Part shown: piece after piece, positions 1 through 8,016 of the stretch
Position numbering within the stretch: position 1 is the first letter of the stretch
Layout: each line of letters begins with the position of its first letter
DNA from: Bacteroidales bacterium
GTDB lineage: Bacteria > Bacteroidota > Bacteroidia > Bacteroidales > VadinHA17
Assembly: GCA_025454775.1 (NCBI GenBank)
Contig: JALONU010000007.1
Location: 1 to 33,329 of the forward strand
Direction of reading: 5' to 3'
DNA: 33,329 nt
Notes under the pieces: generated by a model
Seen by the model: the letters and a program-made list of their open reading frames with translations, nothing else
Told to the model about the DNA's origin: nothing
Database searches by the model: none
Translations under genes and position numbers: made by a program

Positions 1-1113
1 GCCTATGCCGGGGGAATCGTCAATGTACAGATTGCCATCGTCAAAATTATAATTAATTTTAAATACTTCATTCACGATCTCCTGGTGCGGCATGTATTCC
101 TGTATCCCGAAATTATTTATTGCAGTGTTGAAGTGCAAGGCTGCGGCAAGGTTCACCGGTGAAAGATCAGTGGCCCCGTGGAAACCGGTGCTGATATGAT
201 ACACTGAAGCCATAGCTGCCACCTTGAGCAGGTGAGTTATGCCGCCTCCGTGCACCAGGGGCATCCTGATATAATCGATAAGCTGCTCCGTGATCAGGGT
301 AGTATAGTCGTATACCGAGTTAAAAACTTCGCCAATGGCTATGGGTGTTGTTGAATGACTTCTTATCAGCCTGAGGCCTTCCTGGAGCTCACCTGTAACA
401 GGATCCTCAAGCCAGAAAAGATGGAATGGTTCGAGTTCCCTGGCCAGCCTTGAAGCCTCAACCGGGGTGCAGCGGTGATGTGCATCGTGAAGTAAATGAA
501 TGCTTTCGCCATAAGCTTCTCTTACCTTTCCGAATAAAGATGGAAGGAAACTCAGGTATTTCGATGTATCCCAGTATTCCTCATGGGGAATGCCTTTTGA
601 AGCAGGCTCATAAGGCTTGCCGTCTTTGGGAACACCATAAGTATCCTCTATGCCTGGTATGCCCGACTGAACCCTTATCGCACGAAAACCCTTTTCTATT
701 TTCTCCCCTACCTTATCGAGAGTCTCTTCCGTATCCCTCCCGTTGGCATGACAGTAAACCAGCACCCTGTCCCTGCTTCTTCCTCCCAAAAGATTGTAAA
801 GGGGTGTATTCAGCATTTTCCCTTTTATATCCCACAAGGCCATGTCGATGGCGGAGAGAGCTGTCATGGCTACCGAACCCCTCTTCCAGTAAACACCACG
901 GTAAAAATAATGCCAGATATCTTCCGTGTTACGTGGATCCCTTCCAATCAATGCAGGGACGCAATAGTTTTCGAGGTAAGAGGCTACTGCCTTCTCCATT
1001 CCATTCAGGGTGGCATCCCCCAGTCCGTAAACACCCTCATCGGTAAAAACCTTAAGCGTTACAAAGTTCCTGCCCGGAGAGCAGACTATCACTTTTGCAT
1101 CTGTTATTTTCAT
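1..1113 (-). CDS. manD: D-mannonate dehydratase, enolase superfamily (3' end beyond window)
   Basis: Dehydrates D-mannonate to 2-keto-3-deoxy-D-gluconate in the cytoplasmic glucuronate pathway. The 371 visible residues follow the RspA/ManD family from the first codon (MKITDAKVIV, then GDATLNG, MALWDIKGK, HANG, LLHDAHHR, WLEDP, HGATDLSP). Residues expected for catalysis and Mg binding fall at R147, Y159, D210, H212, E236 and E262, the same numbers I recall for the Novosphingobium ManD. The family is about 400 aa, so roughly 30 C-terminal residues lie past position 1. The ATG at 1113 is preceded by AAAGGAG at good spacing, an unusually strong ribosome site for this window. It lies 153 bp downstream of the SDR gene on the same strand, which fits a fructuronate-to-mannonate-to-KDG pair. 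A different acid-sugar dehydratase of this superfamily is possible but less likely. Confidence 0.9.
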   Translation of the reverse strand, partial: MKITDAKVIVCSPGRNFVTLKVFTDEGVYGLGDATLNGMEKAVASYLENYCVPALIGRDPRNTEDIWHYFYRGVYWKRGSVAMTALSAIDMALWDIKGKMLNTPLYNLLGGRSRDRVLVYCHANGRDTEETLDKVGEKIEKGFRAIRVQSGIPGIEDTYGVPKDGKPYEPASKGIPHEEYWDTSKYLSFLPSLFGKVREAYGESIHLLHDAHHRCTPVEASRLARELEPFHLFWLEDPVTGELQEGLRLIRSHSTTPIAIGEVFNSVYDYTTLITEQLIDYIRMPLVHGGGITHLLKVAAMASVYHISTGFHGATDLSPVNLAAALHFNTAINNFGIQEYMPHQEIVNEVFKINYNFDDGNLYIDDSPGIG

Positions 1114-1156
1114 AACACTCCTTTTTCCTTTTTGGTCTTACTTGCAAGTTCATTTT

Positions 1157-1240
1157 TCCCGCAGATCCCGCTGATTCCCGCAGATCTCCTCACTCTTCAA
1201 CACTCATCACTCACTACTCACAACTCACTCTTCTCCTCTT
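1157..1240. repeat. Intergenic short repeats: CCCGCAGAT tandem plus ACTCAC-rich tract
   Basis: Positions 1157-1187 hold three near copies of a CCCGC(A/T)GAT unit. Positions about 1189-1240 are a degenerate run of ACTCACT/ACTCACA units, followed by repeated GTCTTCGGTCTT to 1268. No reading frame here looks real. The same ACTCAC-type tract recurs at 2069-2097 and 10434-10480, always beside other repeats. The spacer separates manD from the SDR gene. Confidence 0.6.
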
Positions 1241-1266
1241 CTTTCTTCCGTCTTCGGTCTTCGGTC

Positions 1267-2004
1267 TTAAAATCCAATCGAATTCCCCCCATCCACCGGC
1301 AGTACCACTCCCGTAATGAATGAAGCCTCTTCCGATACCAGGAAATATGCAGCACCTGCAACTTCCTCAGGCTTGCCAAGCCTTCCCATTGGAGTTCTTG
1401 CCAGCACCCGGTTTTTTCTCCCGGGGTCATTGTCGAGTGCAACCGAAGACATATTGGTCCTGATGAATCCCGGCGCAATACAGTTCACCCTTATCCCGAG
1501 GGGAGCCAGCTCGACAGCCATTGAGCGGGTCATACCTTCAACCGCTGCCTTTGAAGCTGTATATGCAATAACATTCGGGAGGCCGTAAATAGATGCCATT
1601 GAACTGATGTTAAGGATGCATCCCTCTTCCTGTTCCTTCATGATTCCGGCCACAGCCCTTGAAATGCAGAATGCCGACGTCTGGTTCGTCAGTATTATCT
1701 TCTGGTATTCATCATCAGTTACCTCAAGCATCGGTTTTTTCAGGTTTATTCCCGCATTGTTCACAAGAATATCTATGCGCCCATGTCGGTCAATTATCGT
1801 TTGTACCATAGCAGGTATAGCATGCAGGTCGGCAAGGTCACAGCTAAAGAAGTCTGAATTCTCTCCGAGCGTCCTGCAGGCAGCTTTCAGCCTGGCAATA
1901 TCCCTGCCCACAATGATTACTTTTATGCTTCCGGCGATGAATCTTTTTGCTATGGCCAGCCCTATGCCTGAAGCTCCTCCCGTTATTACCGCCACTTTCT
2001 TCAT
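1267..2004 (-). CDS. Short-chain dehydrogenase/reductase (SDR), possible fructuronate reductase
   Basis: A 245-aa classical SDR, expected to be a cytoplasmic NAD(P)H-dependent oxidoreductase. The Rossmann motif GGASGIG is at residues 9-15, the NNAG motif at 82-85, the catalytic Ser near 135, and Y148-x3-K152. The C-terminal PVDGG motif typical of the family is present and the length is normal. It is upstream of, and co-directional with, D-mannonate dehydratase. By analogy with SDR-type UxuB proteins it may reduce D-fructuronate to D-mannonate. The sequence alone cannot exclude a gluconate 5-dehydrogenase or other polyol activity. The ATG at 2004 has only a weak purine-rich stretch (AGAGAAG) upstream. 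Confidence 0.85.
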   Translation of the reverse strand: MKKVAVITGGASGIGLAIAKRFIAGSIKVIIVGRDIARLKAACRTLGENSDFFSCDLADLHAIPAMVQTIIDRHGRIDILVNNAGINLKKPMLEVTDDEYQKIILTNQTSAFCISRAVAGIMKEQEEGCILNISSMASIYGLPNVIAYTASKAAVEGMTRSMAVELAPLGIRVNCIAPGFIRTNMSSVALDNDPGRKNRVLARTPMGRLGKPEEVAGAAYFLVSEEASFITGVVLPVDGGNSIGF

Positions 2005-2036
2005 ATAGTCTTCTCTAAAAACTTTCTATTTACCAA

Positions 2037-2063
2037 GTCATTGCGAGCGAAGTGAAGCAATCT
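2037..2063. repeat. REP-like element, ATTGCGAGCGAAGTGAAGCAAT type
   Basis: A 27-bp sequence starting GTCATTGCGAGCGAAG and ending in AAGCAATCT, with ATTGC and GCAAT as short inverted ends. It resembles the widespread intergenic motif of this type that I know from many unrelated bacterial genomes. It is immediately followed by an ACTCAC-rich tract (2069-2097) and then by a 94-bp G-rich repeat, so the 243-bp spacer 2005-2247 is almost wholly repeats. Confidence 0.55.
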
Positions 2064-2120
2064 ATTAATCACTACTCACCACTCACTACTCAACTCTTTT
2101 GTCTTCAGTCTTCTTCAAAA

Positions 2121-2214
2121 AACCCACCCCAACCTCCCGCTACGCTGAAGCTTCGCGGGACAGGCTTCCGCTGTCGCGGAATCTCCACTCCGTTCCGATC
2201 TCCCAGGAGGGGAT
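2121..2214 (-). repeat. 94-bp G-rich intergenic repeat, copy A
   Basis: Matches positions 10331-10424 at 89 of 94 bases in the same orientation. Read on the minus strand it ends in a GGGAGGTTGGGGTGGGTT tail preceded by AAGCCTGTCCCGCGAAGCTT. A shortened relative lies at 27541-27600. Internal inverted segments (TCCCGC...GCGGGA) can fold. It lies just downstream of the GH67 stop codon and upstream of the SDR gene. Open frames running through it are not genes. Confidence 0.85.
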
Positions 2215-2247
2215 TTATTACGTCAATCCTTCTCCTCTTCTGGCCTC

Positions 2248-4404
2248 CTACCTGCTTATCCCCGGAATATCCGTATACCTGTAATTCCGGTAATAATCAA
2301 GGTCATGCTCCGGCTGTGCCACACCTGCAGGCAGCGGCTTTCTTGAGAAGGTCTGGAAATAAAGTATGCATCCGTCTCTCCAGATCGCAGCATCCCTTTC
2401 CTGCTTCACCAGTAGCGCAGACACCTGATCAAACCTTTCCCCGTCCACGATCCCTTTTGTTTTCTTCCAATCCGATTGCAGCCTCTTTACTGACTTTACA
2501 CCATCATCATAACGAAGGCATATCTCGTCCCATAATGTCTTTCCTGAGGAAAGCCGGTAGTCCCACGGCATATGATGGAACCACAGCAGGAGGTTCTCCG
2601 GACAGGTATTAAGGTTTTCATACATATCCCTTACTGGCTTGAAATACTGCGATACTGCATCTGAGCCTTTTGAGGTACGGTCAAATCCAATTCCCTGTGC
2701 GTCAGCCCTGTGATAATAGACTGAAGTCCAGTCGCTTCTGCCTCTGTCGACCCATGGACCGGGACCGTAGTGGTGCCCCGAGTACATAATATGGTGCAGT
2801 CCAAGGGGTGTCATGTAGTTGACTGCGATTTCCCTCGAATCAAGCATCATCTTTTTTATTGTCCCCAGGGCTGAAGATTCATTTGTGAAGGTCATCCTGA
2901 TCCATTCATCGGCAATATCCTCTGAGCTTATGTATGGATCCCATGCAAGTCTGCCGAAAGCATACCAGTTTGCCTGGGCAAACGGATGTCCGGTCCAGTT
3001 TCTCACGTTGCCGATGTTTGATACACCAGCCATAGCCGTTATCCTGTAATTATGCAGAGTGCCTTCAACAACTTTGGCTACCAGGGATCCTTCGCCCTTT
3101 GCATAGGTGTCCGATTTAAGGCACTCCTCAAATAGAGGTGCGAGGAAAACGAGGTGAACCGACGAGCCAAGATATTCCTGAGTGATCTGGAATTCAGGCA
3201 TAACAGGTGTTTGAGGCATGGCCCCGAAGAGGGGATGAAAGGGTTCCCTTGGCTGGAAATCAATCGGACCGTTCTTCACCTGTACCAGAACGTTGTTCCT
3301 GAATTTCCCGTCGAGAGGTACAAATTCATTGTAGGCCTGTTTTGCCCGGTCGTCGGGTACATTATTGTCGTATACGAATGCCCTCCACATAACTATACCC
3401 CCGTGCTGAACTACTGCATCTGCCAGCATGTTAGCCCCGTCGGCATGTGAACGGCCGTAGTTCTGAGGACCTGGCTGTCCTTCCGAGTTGGCTTTTACAA
3501 GGAATCCTCCGAAATCAGGAATTACTTTATAGATTTCATCCGCCTTTTTCTTCCACCAGTCCCTGACTTCCGTGTCAAGCGGATCGGCCGTCTTCAGTTT
3601 CCCTATCTCAATGGGAGCGCTGAAACGTGCAGTGAGATACACTTTAATATTATATGGCCTGAAAACATCGGCTATTGCTGCAACTTTTACCAGGTACTCC
3701 GGAGTAAGGATAAGTGCGTTGGCATTTACATTTGTGAGAACTGATCCGTTTATTCCCACCGAAGCATTAGCCCTGGCATAATCTTTATAACGGGTATCGA
3801 CAGAATCGGGCAGTGCCTTCCAGTCCCACAGCGACAACCCGGCATATCCTCTTTCTACGCTCCTGTTAAGGTTGTCCCAGTGGTTGAGGAGCCTTATCAT
3901 CGTTTTAGGAGAGCTTTCGACAGAAAGAGAGCCGATGTCGCGGTGCAGCTGTAAAAGCCTCAGGAAGTGAAAGGTGCCGTACAGCACTCCTGCATCGCTG
4001 TTGGCGGCTATCACTGTTATTTTCCTGCGCTTGTATGCGGTAGTATAAATAATGTATCCTTCGTTCCCTGCCCCGGCAAGCTTCTCTTCTATTCCGAGAG
4101 AGGCAATTACAGGCGAGCTTTGAGGTGTTCCTGCAACTATTACGCCGTTTTTACGCAATTTTGAAACCTGCGGGATACTGATCCCGAGCATTGATTCGAG
4201 TCCGGCCTGCATTTCCGATGAAGCCGCCGCCGCAACAGCTGATGAGGAAACAATCATTATTCCGCTGATCTGTTTCTGATATTGTTCACGAAGCTGCTGG
4301 TCTCCGATCTTTTCATATCTCAGCCAAAGTTTATAACCGTCTTCTGCCTCAAGGGAGACAGAAAAGAACGCCAGCACGAGAGCCAATAAAATTTTGTGTA
4401 TCAT
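2248..4404 (-). CDS. GH67 alpha-glucuronidase (xylan alpha-1,2-glucuronosidase)
   Basis: Removes (4-O-methyl-)D-glucuronate from the non-reducing end of xylo-oligosaccharides, probably in the periplasm. Starting at the ATG at 4404 gives 718 aa with a signal peptide (MIHKILLALVLAFFSVSLEA). The longer frame from 4464 would overlap the regulator gene and bury the signal. Order: N-terminal alpha/beta domain to about residue 140, then a TIM barrel and a helical C-terminal domain. Spacing relative to the Cellvibrio GlcA67A enzyme points to E308 (NSEGQPGPQNYGR), D382 (GPIDFQPREP) and E410 (ITQEYLG) as the carboxylates at the active site. The ATG lies 4 nt after the lacI reading-frame stop, so the two are translationally coupled. 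The length is normal for the family and nothing is missing. Confidence 0.95.
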   Translation of the reverse strand: MIHKILLALVLAFFSVSLEAEDGYKLWLRYEKIGDQQLREQYQKQISGIMIVSSSAVAAAASSEMQAGLESMLGISIPQVSKLRKNGVIVAGTPQSSPVIASLGIEEKLAGAGNEGYIIYTTAYKRRKITVIAANSDAGVLYGTFHFLRLLQLHRDIGSLSVESSPKTMIRLLNHWDNLNRSVERGYAGLSLWDWKALPDSVDTRYKDYARANASVGINGSVLTNVNANALILTPEYLVKVAAIADVFRPYNIKVYLTARFSAPIEIGKLKTADPLDTEVRDWWKKKADEIYKVIPDFGGFLVKANSEGQPGPQNYGRSHADGANMLADAVVQHGGIVMWRAFVYDNNVPDDRAKQAYNEFVPLDGKFRNNVLVQVKNGPIDFQPREPFHPLFGAMPQTPVMPEFQITQEYLGSSVHLVFLAPLFEECLKSDTYAKGEGSLVAKVVEGTLHNYRITAMAGVSNIGNVRNWTGHPFAQANWYAFGRLAWDPYISSEDIADEWIRMTFTNESSALGTIKKMMLDSREIAVNYMTPLGLHHIMYSGHHYGPGPWVDRGRSDWTSVYYHRADAQGIGFDRTSKGSDAVSQYFKPVRDMYENLNTCPENLLLWFHHMPWDYRLSSGKTLWDEICLRYDDGVKSVKRLQSDWKKTKGIVDGERFDQVSALLVKQERDAAIWRDGCILYFQTFSRKPLPAGVAQPEHDLDYYRNYRYTDIPGISR

Positions 4405-4408
4405 GATT

Positions 4409-5458
4409 TTAACCAGGTAATTTTGTGTTATTGGTTTTTTGCCTGAGTGAAGATTCCCGGACAATGAGTCTGTGTTTGAGAATGATTGAGCTGAGCCCTG
4501 CCTGCGATGAATTGCGGAGCTTGTTTATGAGCGACGATGCTGCTATCTCCCCTGTTTCCCCTGCCGGGTAATCAACAGTTGTAAGGTTTGGTTTTATGAC
4601 ATTACTTATCGGTTCGTTATTGAATCCTGCAACAGCTATGTCTGCCGGAATCCTGATCCCTCCCTTCTCCATCTCCATAATTGCTGCAACTGCGGTAGTG
4701 TCGTTGGAGGTGAACAGGCCGTCGGGCTTTTGTTTCATCCTGAGAATTCTCCTGCCGGTTTCCTTCCCGTCCAGGCTGCTCATGTTCCCGGTTATCAGGA
4801 GATCGGGATCAAACTCAATTTCATTGTCGCTCAGAGCCTGCCTGTACCCCCTGTATCTTTAGGAATAGACGTTTCTAAGCATATTGCCTCCAAGGTGCAT
4901 TATCCTTCTGCAGCCCTGTTCAATAAGATGCAAAGTTGCTTCATATCCCGCTTTGAAATTGTCGATGACGACACTTATGCATTTCGGACAATCCGCAACC
5001 CTGTCGAAAAAGACCACAGGTATGTCCCTGTCCGACAGTATGTTGAAATGCCTTATATCTTTCGTGTTCAGGGCCAGAGATACAAGCAGGCCGTCTACCC
5101 TGCTGTTGAACAAGGTTGTGACACAGGCGGCTTCTTTCTGATGAGATTCCTGCGACTGGCTTATGATAAGGCCATAGCCGTTCTCTGATGTTATCTTTTC
5201 TATGCCGGCCAGGGCGCTTGCCATGAAATAACTGTCGAGACGCGGAACAATGACTCCAATGGTATAGGTATGTTTTTGCCTGAGGTTGCTGGCGAACTTG
5301 TTCTGCCTGTAACCCATTTCAGCTGCGACGGCATGGATCTTCTTCCTGGTCTCCTTCCTGATGTGAGGATGATTGCTGAGAGCCCTGCTTACTGTGGATG
5401 CAGAGAGATGTACTGCCTTTGCAATATCATATATCGTTATATCCCTGCCAGATTTCAT
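4409..5458 (-). pseudogene. LacI-family transcriptional regulator interrupted by an in-frame TAA
   Basis: A LacI-type sugar-responsive repressor. The first 199 codons give the HTH (TIYDIAKAVHLSASTVSRAL, residues about 8-27) and half of the periplasmic-binding-like sensor domain, ending ...GGNMLRNVYS. A TAA at 4859-4861 stops translation. The same frame then continues with RYRGYRQALSDNEIEF...ITGN and reaches a normal LacI C-terminus (PDGLFTSNDTTAVAAIM, TTVDYP). Bridging the stop gives about 349 codons, the usual LacI length, so a single nonsense substitution explains it, not a frameshift. An internal ATG at 4783 opens a 124-aa remainder with no DNA-binding domain. It precedes GH67 by 4 nt. Sequencing error or true pseudogene cannot be told apart here. 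Confidence 0.85.
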
Positions 5459-5477
5459 CGGGTGTATTATGATACTG

Positions 5478-5485
5478 CAAAATTA
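5478..5485 (-). promoter_or_regulatory. Possible -7 box for the lacI-GH67 transcript
   Basis: On the minus strand this reads TAATTTTG, an exact fit to the Bacteroidetes -7 consensus TAnnTTTG. It lies about 20 nt upstream of the lacI ATG at 5458. The expected -33 TTTG is only weakly matched (TTTC). Confidence 0.35.
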
Positions 5486-5524
5486 TCATAATCGCTGATT
5501 TTCTGAAATAAATCCATTAAAATC

Positions 5525-5538
5525 TGCAATCGGTTGCA
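5525..5538. promoter_or_regulatory. LacI-type operator (site O1) in the lacI/Gfo divergent spacer
   Basis: TGCAATCGGTTGCA is a near-perfect palindrome with the central CG typical of LacI-family operators. Its exact reverse complement occurs at 23279-23292, and one-mismatch and two-mismatch forms at 23162-23175 and 14389-14402. It lies between the divergent lacI (start 5458) and Gfo/Idh (start 5646) genes, as expected for a local LacI regulator. Confidence 0.75.
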
Positions 5539-5564
5539 AAATAATGTTAAAAATGATGAAATCT

Positions 5565-5596
5565 TTTGTAGTTATGGATTGCTTTGGATACTTTTA
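5565..5596 (+). promoter_or_regulatory. Possible Bacteroidetes-type promoter for the Gfo/Idh-DUF6807 operon
   Basis: TTTG at 5565-5568 and TACTTTTA at 5589-5596 are separated by 20 nt, close to the Bacteroidetes -33/-7 pattern (TTTG, then TAnnTTTG). A start site near 5603 would leave a leader of about 40 nt before the ATG at 5646. Operator O1 lies 26 nt upstream of the -33 box. Confidence 0.4.
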
Positions 5597-5645
5597 TAAT
5601 CTCAAAAACCTGAAATAAGGCAAAACCAATCTAAATCTGAAAGCG

Positions 5646-7052
5646 ATGCAAAATTCAAAGAAACAAATTTCACGAAGGAAATTCCTCGACACATCTGCCA
5701 AAGCGACACTCTTTTCAGGAGTGGCCATGGCAGGATTTCCTACCATCATCCCTGCAAGCGTTATTGGGAAAAATCCTCCCAGCGACAAGATCAACATCGG
5801 GTGGATAGGCTGCGGCCGCCAGGGAAGAGGAGATGTTATGGGAACTCTCAGGTTTGATACGTGCATGTTCGTGGCAGTTTCCGACGTCGATTCAAACAGG
5901 ATGGCCCTTGGAAAGAAAATGATCGACGATTTCTACGGAAGGCAAACCGGCAACAGCAGCTATTCGAATGTAAAAATGTACGCCGACTACAAGGAAATGC
6001 TCCTCGACAAGTCGATAGATGCCGTCATGATCACCACACCTGACCACTGGCATTCACAGCCTGCCATCGAAGCAGCTCTCGCAGGTAAGGACATATATCT
6101 CGAGAAACCGACATCGCTTACAATAACCGAGGGACGCCAGCTGGTTGAAGTGGTGAAGAAGAAAAAGATCATTCTGCAGGTCGGAACACAGCAAAGATCC
6201 AGCGCCCAGTTCAGGGTAGCTGCAGAACTGGTGAGAAATGGCAGAATAGGTAAGCTCCATACGGTGAAGATCGGCCTTCCCGGAGATCCGTCCGGACCGG
6301 AAGCACCGGAGATGCCTGTACCCAAAACCCTTAACTACGACATGTGGCTGGGTTCAACACCACAAGTTTATTATACCGAAATAAGGGTTCATCCGCAGCA
6401 GGGATTCGACCGTCCCGGATGGCTCAGGTGCGAACAGTTCGGCGCAGGAATGATAACAGGATGGGGCCAGCATCATTACGATTCGGCAATGTGGGGCATG
6501 GACACCGAGCACACCACACCGATATCCTATGAGGCAGTTGCAGAATTCCCGAAATCAGGCCTCTGGGATGTACACGGCGATTTCATGGCCAAGGCAGAAT
6601 ATGCCAACGGAGTAACAATGTACACAAGCGGCGGATTCCCCAACGGTGTGCGCTATGAGGGTTCCGACGGATGGATCTTTGTTACACGCGGCAACTACAG
6701 AGCCACCGACAGCGACCCGATACCACAGGGACAGAGCAATCCTCCCCTTTCGGCCAGCGATCCCAAACTTATGTCACCGATAGGTGAAAACGAGCTTCAT
6801 CTTTATGTTAGCACTAACCAGCAGGGCAACTGGCTCGACTGCATCAAATCGCGCAAGGAACCGATTTCTCCTGTCGAAATCGGACATTATGCATGCTCAG
6901 TCTGTCTTCTCACTCATGTAGCAATGAAACTCGGCCGGAAAGTGAACTGGGATCCCAAAGCCGAGAAATTCATAAACGACAAGGAAGCAAATTCCATGCT
7001 GTCGAGGCCGCAGAGAGCGCCTTACGGGACGAACTATATCAAAGGAATATGA
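5646..7052 (+). CDS. Tat-type Gfo/Idh/MocA family oxidoreductase
   Basis: A 468-aa NAD(P)-dependent sugar oxidoreductase of the Gfo/Idh/MocA family, predicted to be exported folded. The N-terminus has a twin-arginine signal (ISRRKFLDTS) followed by a hydrophobic stretch to about residue 40. The nucleotide-binding loop is GWIGCGRQGRG (about 52-62), then DHWHSQP and the family EKPTS motif. The C-terminal half fits the bacterial-type Gfo/Idh/MocA substrate domain. Its stop overlaps the start of the DUF6807 gene (ATGA), so the two are translationally coupled. It diverges from lacI and shares operator O1. The substrate is not shown; a glucuronate- or xylose-containing sugar is an inference from context. 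Confidence 0.88.
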   Translation: MQNSKKQISRRKFLDTSAKATLFSGVAMAGFPTIIPASVIGKNPPSDKINIGWIGCGRQGRGDVMGTLRFDTCMFVAVSDVDSNRMALGKKMIDDFYGRQTGNSSYSNVKMYADYKEMLLDKSIDAVMITTPDHWHSQPAIEAALAGKDIYLEKPTSLTITEGRQLVEVVKKKKIILQVGTQQRSSAQFRVAAELVRNGRIGKLHTVKIGLPGDPSGPEAPEMPVPKTLNYDMWLGSTPQVYYTEIRVHPQQGFDRPGWLRCEQFGAGMITGWGQHHYDSAMWGMDTEHTTPISYEAVAEFPKSGLWDVHGDFMAKAEYANGVTMYTSGGFPNGVRYEGSDGWIFVTRGNYRATDSDPIPQGQSNPPLSASDPKLMSPIGENELHLYVSTNQQGNWLDCIKSRKEPISPVEIGHYACSVCLLTHVAMKLGRKVNWDPKAEKFINDKEANSMLSRPQRAPYGTNYIKGI

Positions 7053-7954
7053 GAAAACTGCTTTCAGGCATTTTGCTACTCCTGTCAGGGGCTGTAATAA
7101 CTCTGCCCCTGCAGGGAGCAAAAATCACCGCTGTTAAAGTCGGCTCCAAGATCAATGTTACCATCAATGGTAAATACTTCACCTCGTATATCTTTTCAGA
7201 GGATGAGAAGTATCCCTTCTTTTATCCGGTGAACGGCCCTCTTTCGGGTGGCTCTGTTACCTCAATGAGAAATGCAGAGTATCCCCACCACAGCTCACTT
7301 TTCTTCGGCTGCGACCTGGTGAACGGAGGCAACTACTGGCAGGAAGGACTGGAAAGAGGAAGGATCATTTCTGTCAATGCCGAGATAATCAAGCAGGGCG
7401 GCGATACAGTGATCATCACCGATGAGTGCATCTGGAGCAGACCGGGAGCAATATCACCTGTAAAGGATACCAGAAAGTACACTATTACAGCTCCTTCGGG
7501 TTCCATGACACAGATCGATGTTGAGATAACCATGGAGATGCTCATCGATGTGGTTATCAAAAAGACAAACCATTCGCTCTTCAGTGCCAGAATGGCGGCT
7601 GATCTGTCAGTTAAGAACGGGGGCACGATGATAAATGCCGAAGGACTGCTCGGAGAACCAGGAACCTTCGGCAAGGGATCACCCTGGATAGATTTCTACG
7701 GAAAGAGGGGAACGATGACGGAAGGACTTGCAATATTGCAGCATCCATCAAATCCATGGTATCCTTCGCCATGGTTTACACGCGACTACGGTTTCATGTC
7801 ACCCACACCCATGTACTGGCCGCAGAACGGTACCGACACCCAGATGAAGAAGGGTACCACACTCCTTCTGCGCTACCGGGTGCTCGTCCACGGCGGGTCA
7901 CACAGGGAAGCTGATATTGCGGGTAACTTTGAAAAATACAGGATTACAAAATAA
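7049..7954 (+). CDS. Secreted DUF6807 (PmoA-like) family protein
   Basis: A 301-aa protein with a signal peptide (MRKLLSGILLLLSGAVITLPLQG) and the motif YPHHSSLFFGCDLVNGGNYWQEG, typical of the family filed as DUF6807 or 'methane oxygenase PmoA'. The body is beta-rich and looks like a carbohydrate-active or binding fold; no catalytic residues can be assigned. The start at 7049 is chosen over the longer frame from 6893 because it overlaps the preceding stop as ATGA, has AAAGGA 3 nt upstream, and exposes a signal peptide. It is encoded with the Tat-type Gfo/Idh protein, a pairing I know from other Bacteroidota loci, so both may act on the same sugar in the periplasm. The methane-oxygenase name should not be taken as function. 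Confidence 0.78.
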   Translation: MRKLLSGILLLLSGAVITLPLQGAKITAVKVGSKINVTINGKYFTSYIFSEDEKYPFFYPVNGPLSGGSVTSMRNAEYPHHSSLFFGCDLVNGGNYWQEGLERGRIISVNAEIIKQGGDTVIITDECIWSRPGAISPVKDTRKYTITAPSGSMTQIDVEITMEMLIDVVIKKTNHSLFSARMAADLSVKNGGTMINAEGLLGEPGTFGKGSPWIDFYGKRGTMTEGLAILQHPSNPWYPSPWFTRDYGFMSPTPMYWPQNGTDTQMKKGTTLLLRYRVLVHGGSHREADIAGNFEKYRITK

Positions 7955-7984
7955 CCTCACCCTCATACCGACCCTGATAAGACG

Positions 7985-8016
7985 ATATAGTCCGGTTTGC
8001 CGGACTATATTATTTT
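7985..8016. terminator. Bidirectional terminator between DUF6807 and GH3
   Basis: A perfect 11-bp stem (ATATAGTCCGG, 7985-7995, with CCGGACTATAT, 8000-8010) and a TTTG loop, followed on the plus strand by TATTTT. It separates two convergent genes. The GH3 stop codon (8005-8007) lies inside the stem. Confidence 0.75.

Noticed and set aside
426-1323. Two long plus-strand open frames over the left end
   Set aside because: They lie antisense to mannonate dehydratase, whose minus-strand translation matches the family residue for residue. The frames have no recognisable motifs.
4409-4783. A separate 124-aa gene downstream of lacI
   Set aside because: It is in the same frame as lacI and is the C-terminal part of the same protein after one stop codon; no ribosome site supports an independent start.
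5646-7052. Calling the Tat-type oxidoreductase a myo-inositol or glucose-fructose oxidoreductase
   Set aside because: The Gfo/Idh/MocA family covers many substrates and nothing in the sequence fixes this one.
7049-7954. Methane oxygenase (PmoA) activity
   Set aside because: The database label is attached to DUF6807 proteins, but this is a soluble secreted beta-rich protein in a sugar operon and bears no resemblance to membrane methane monooxygenase.
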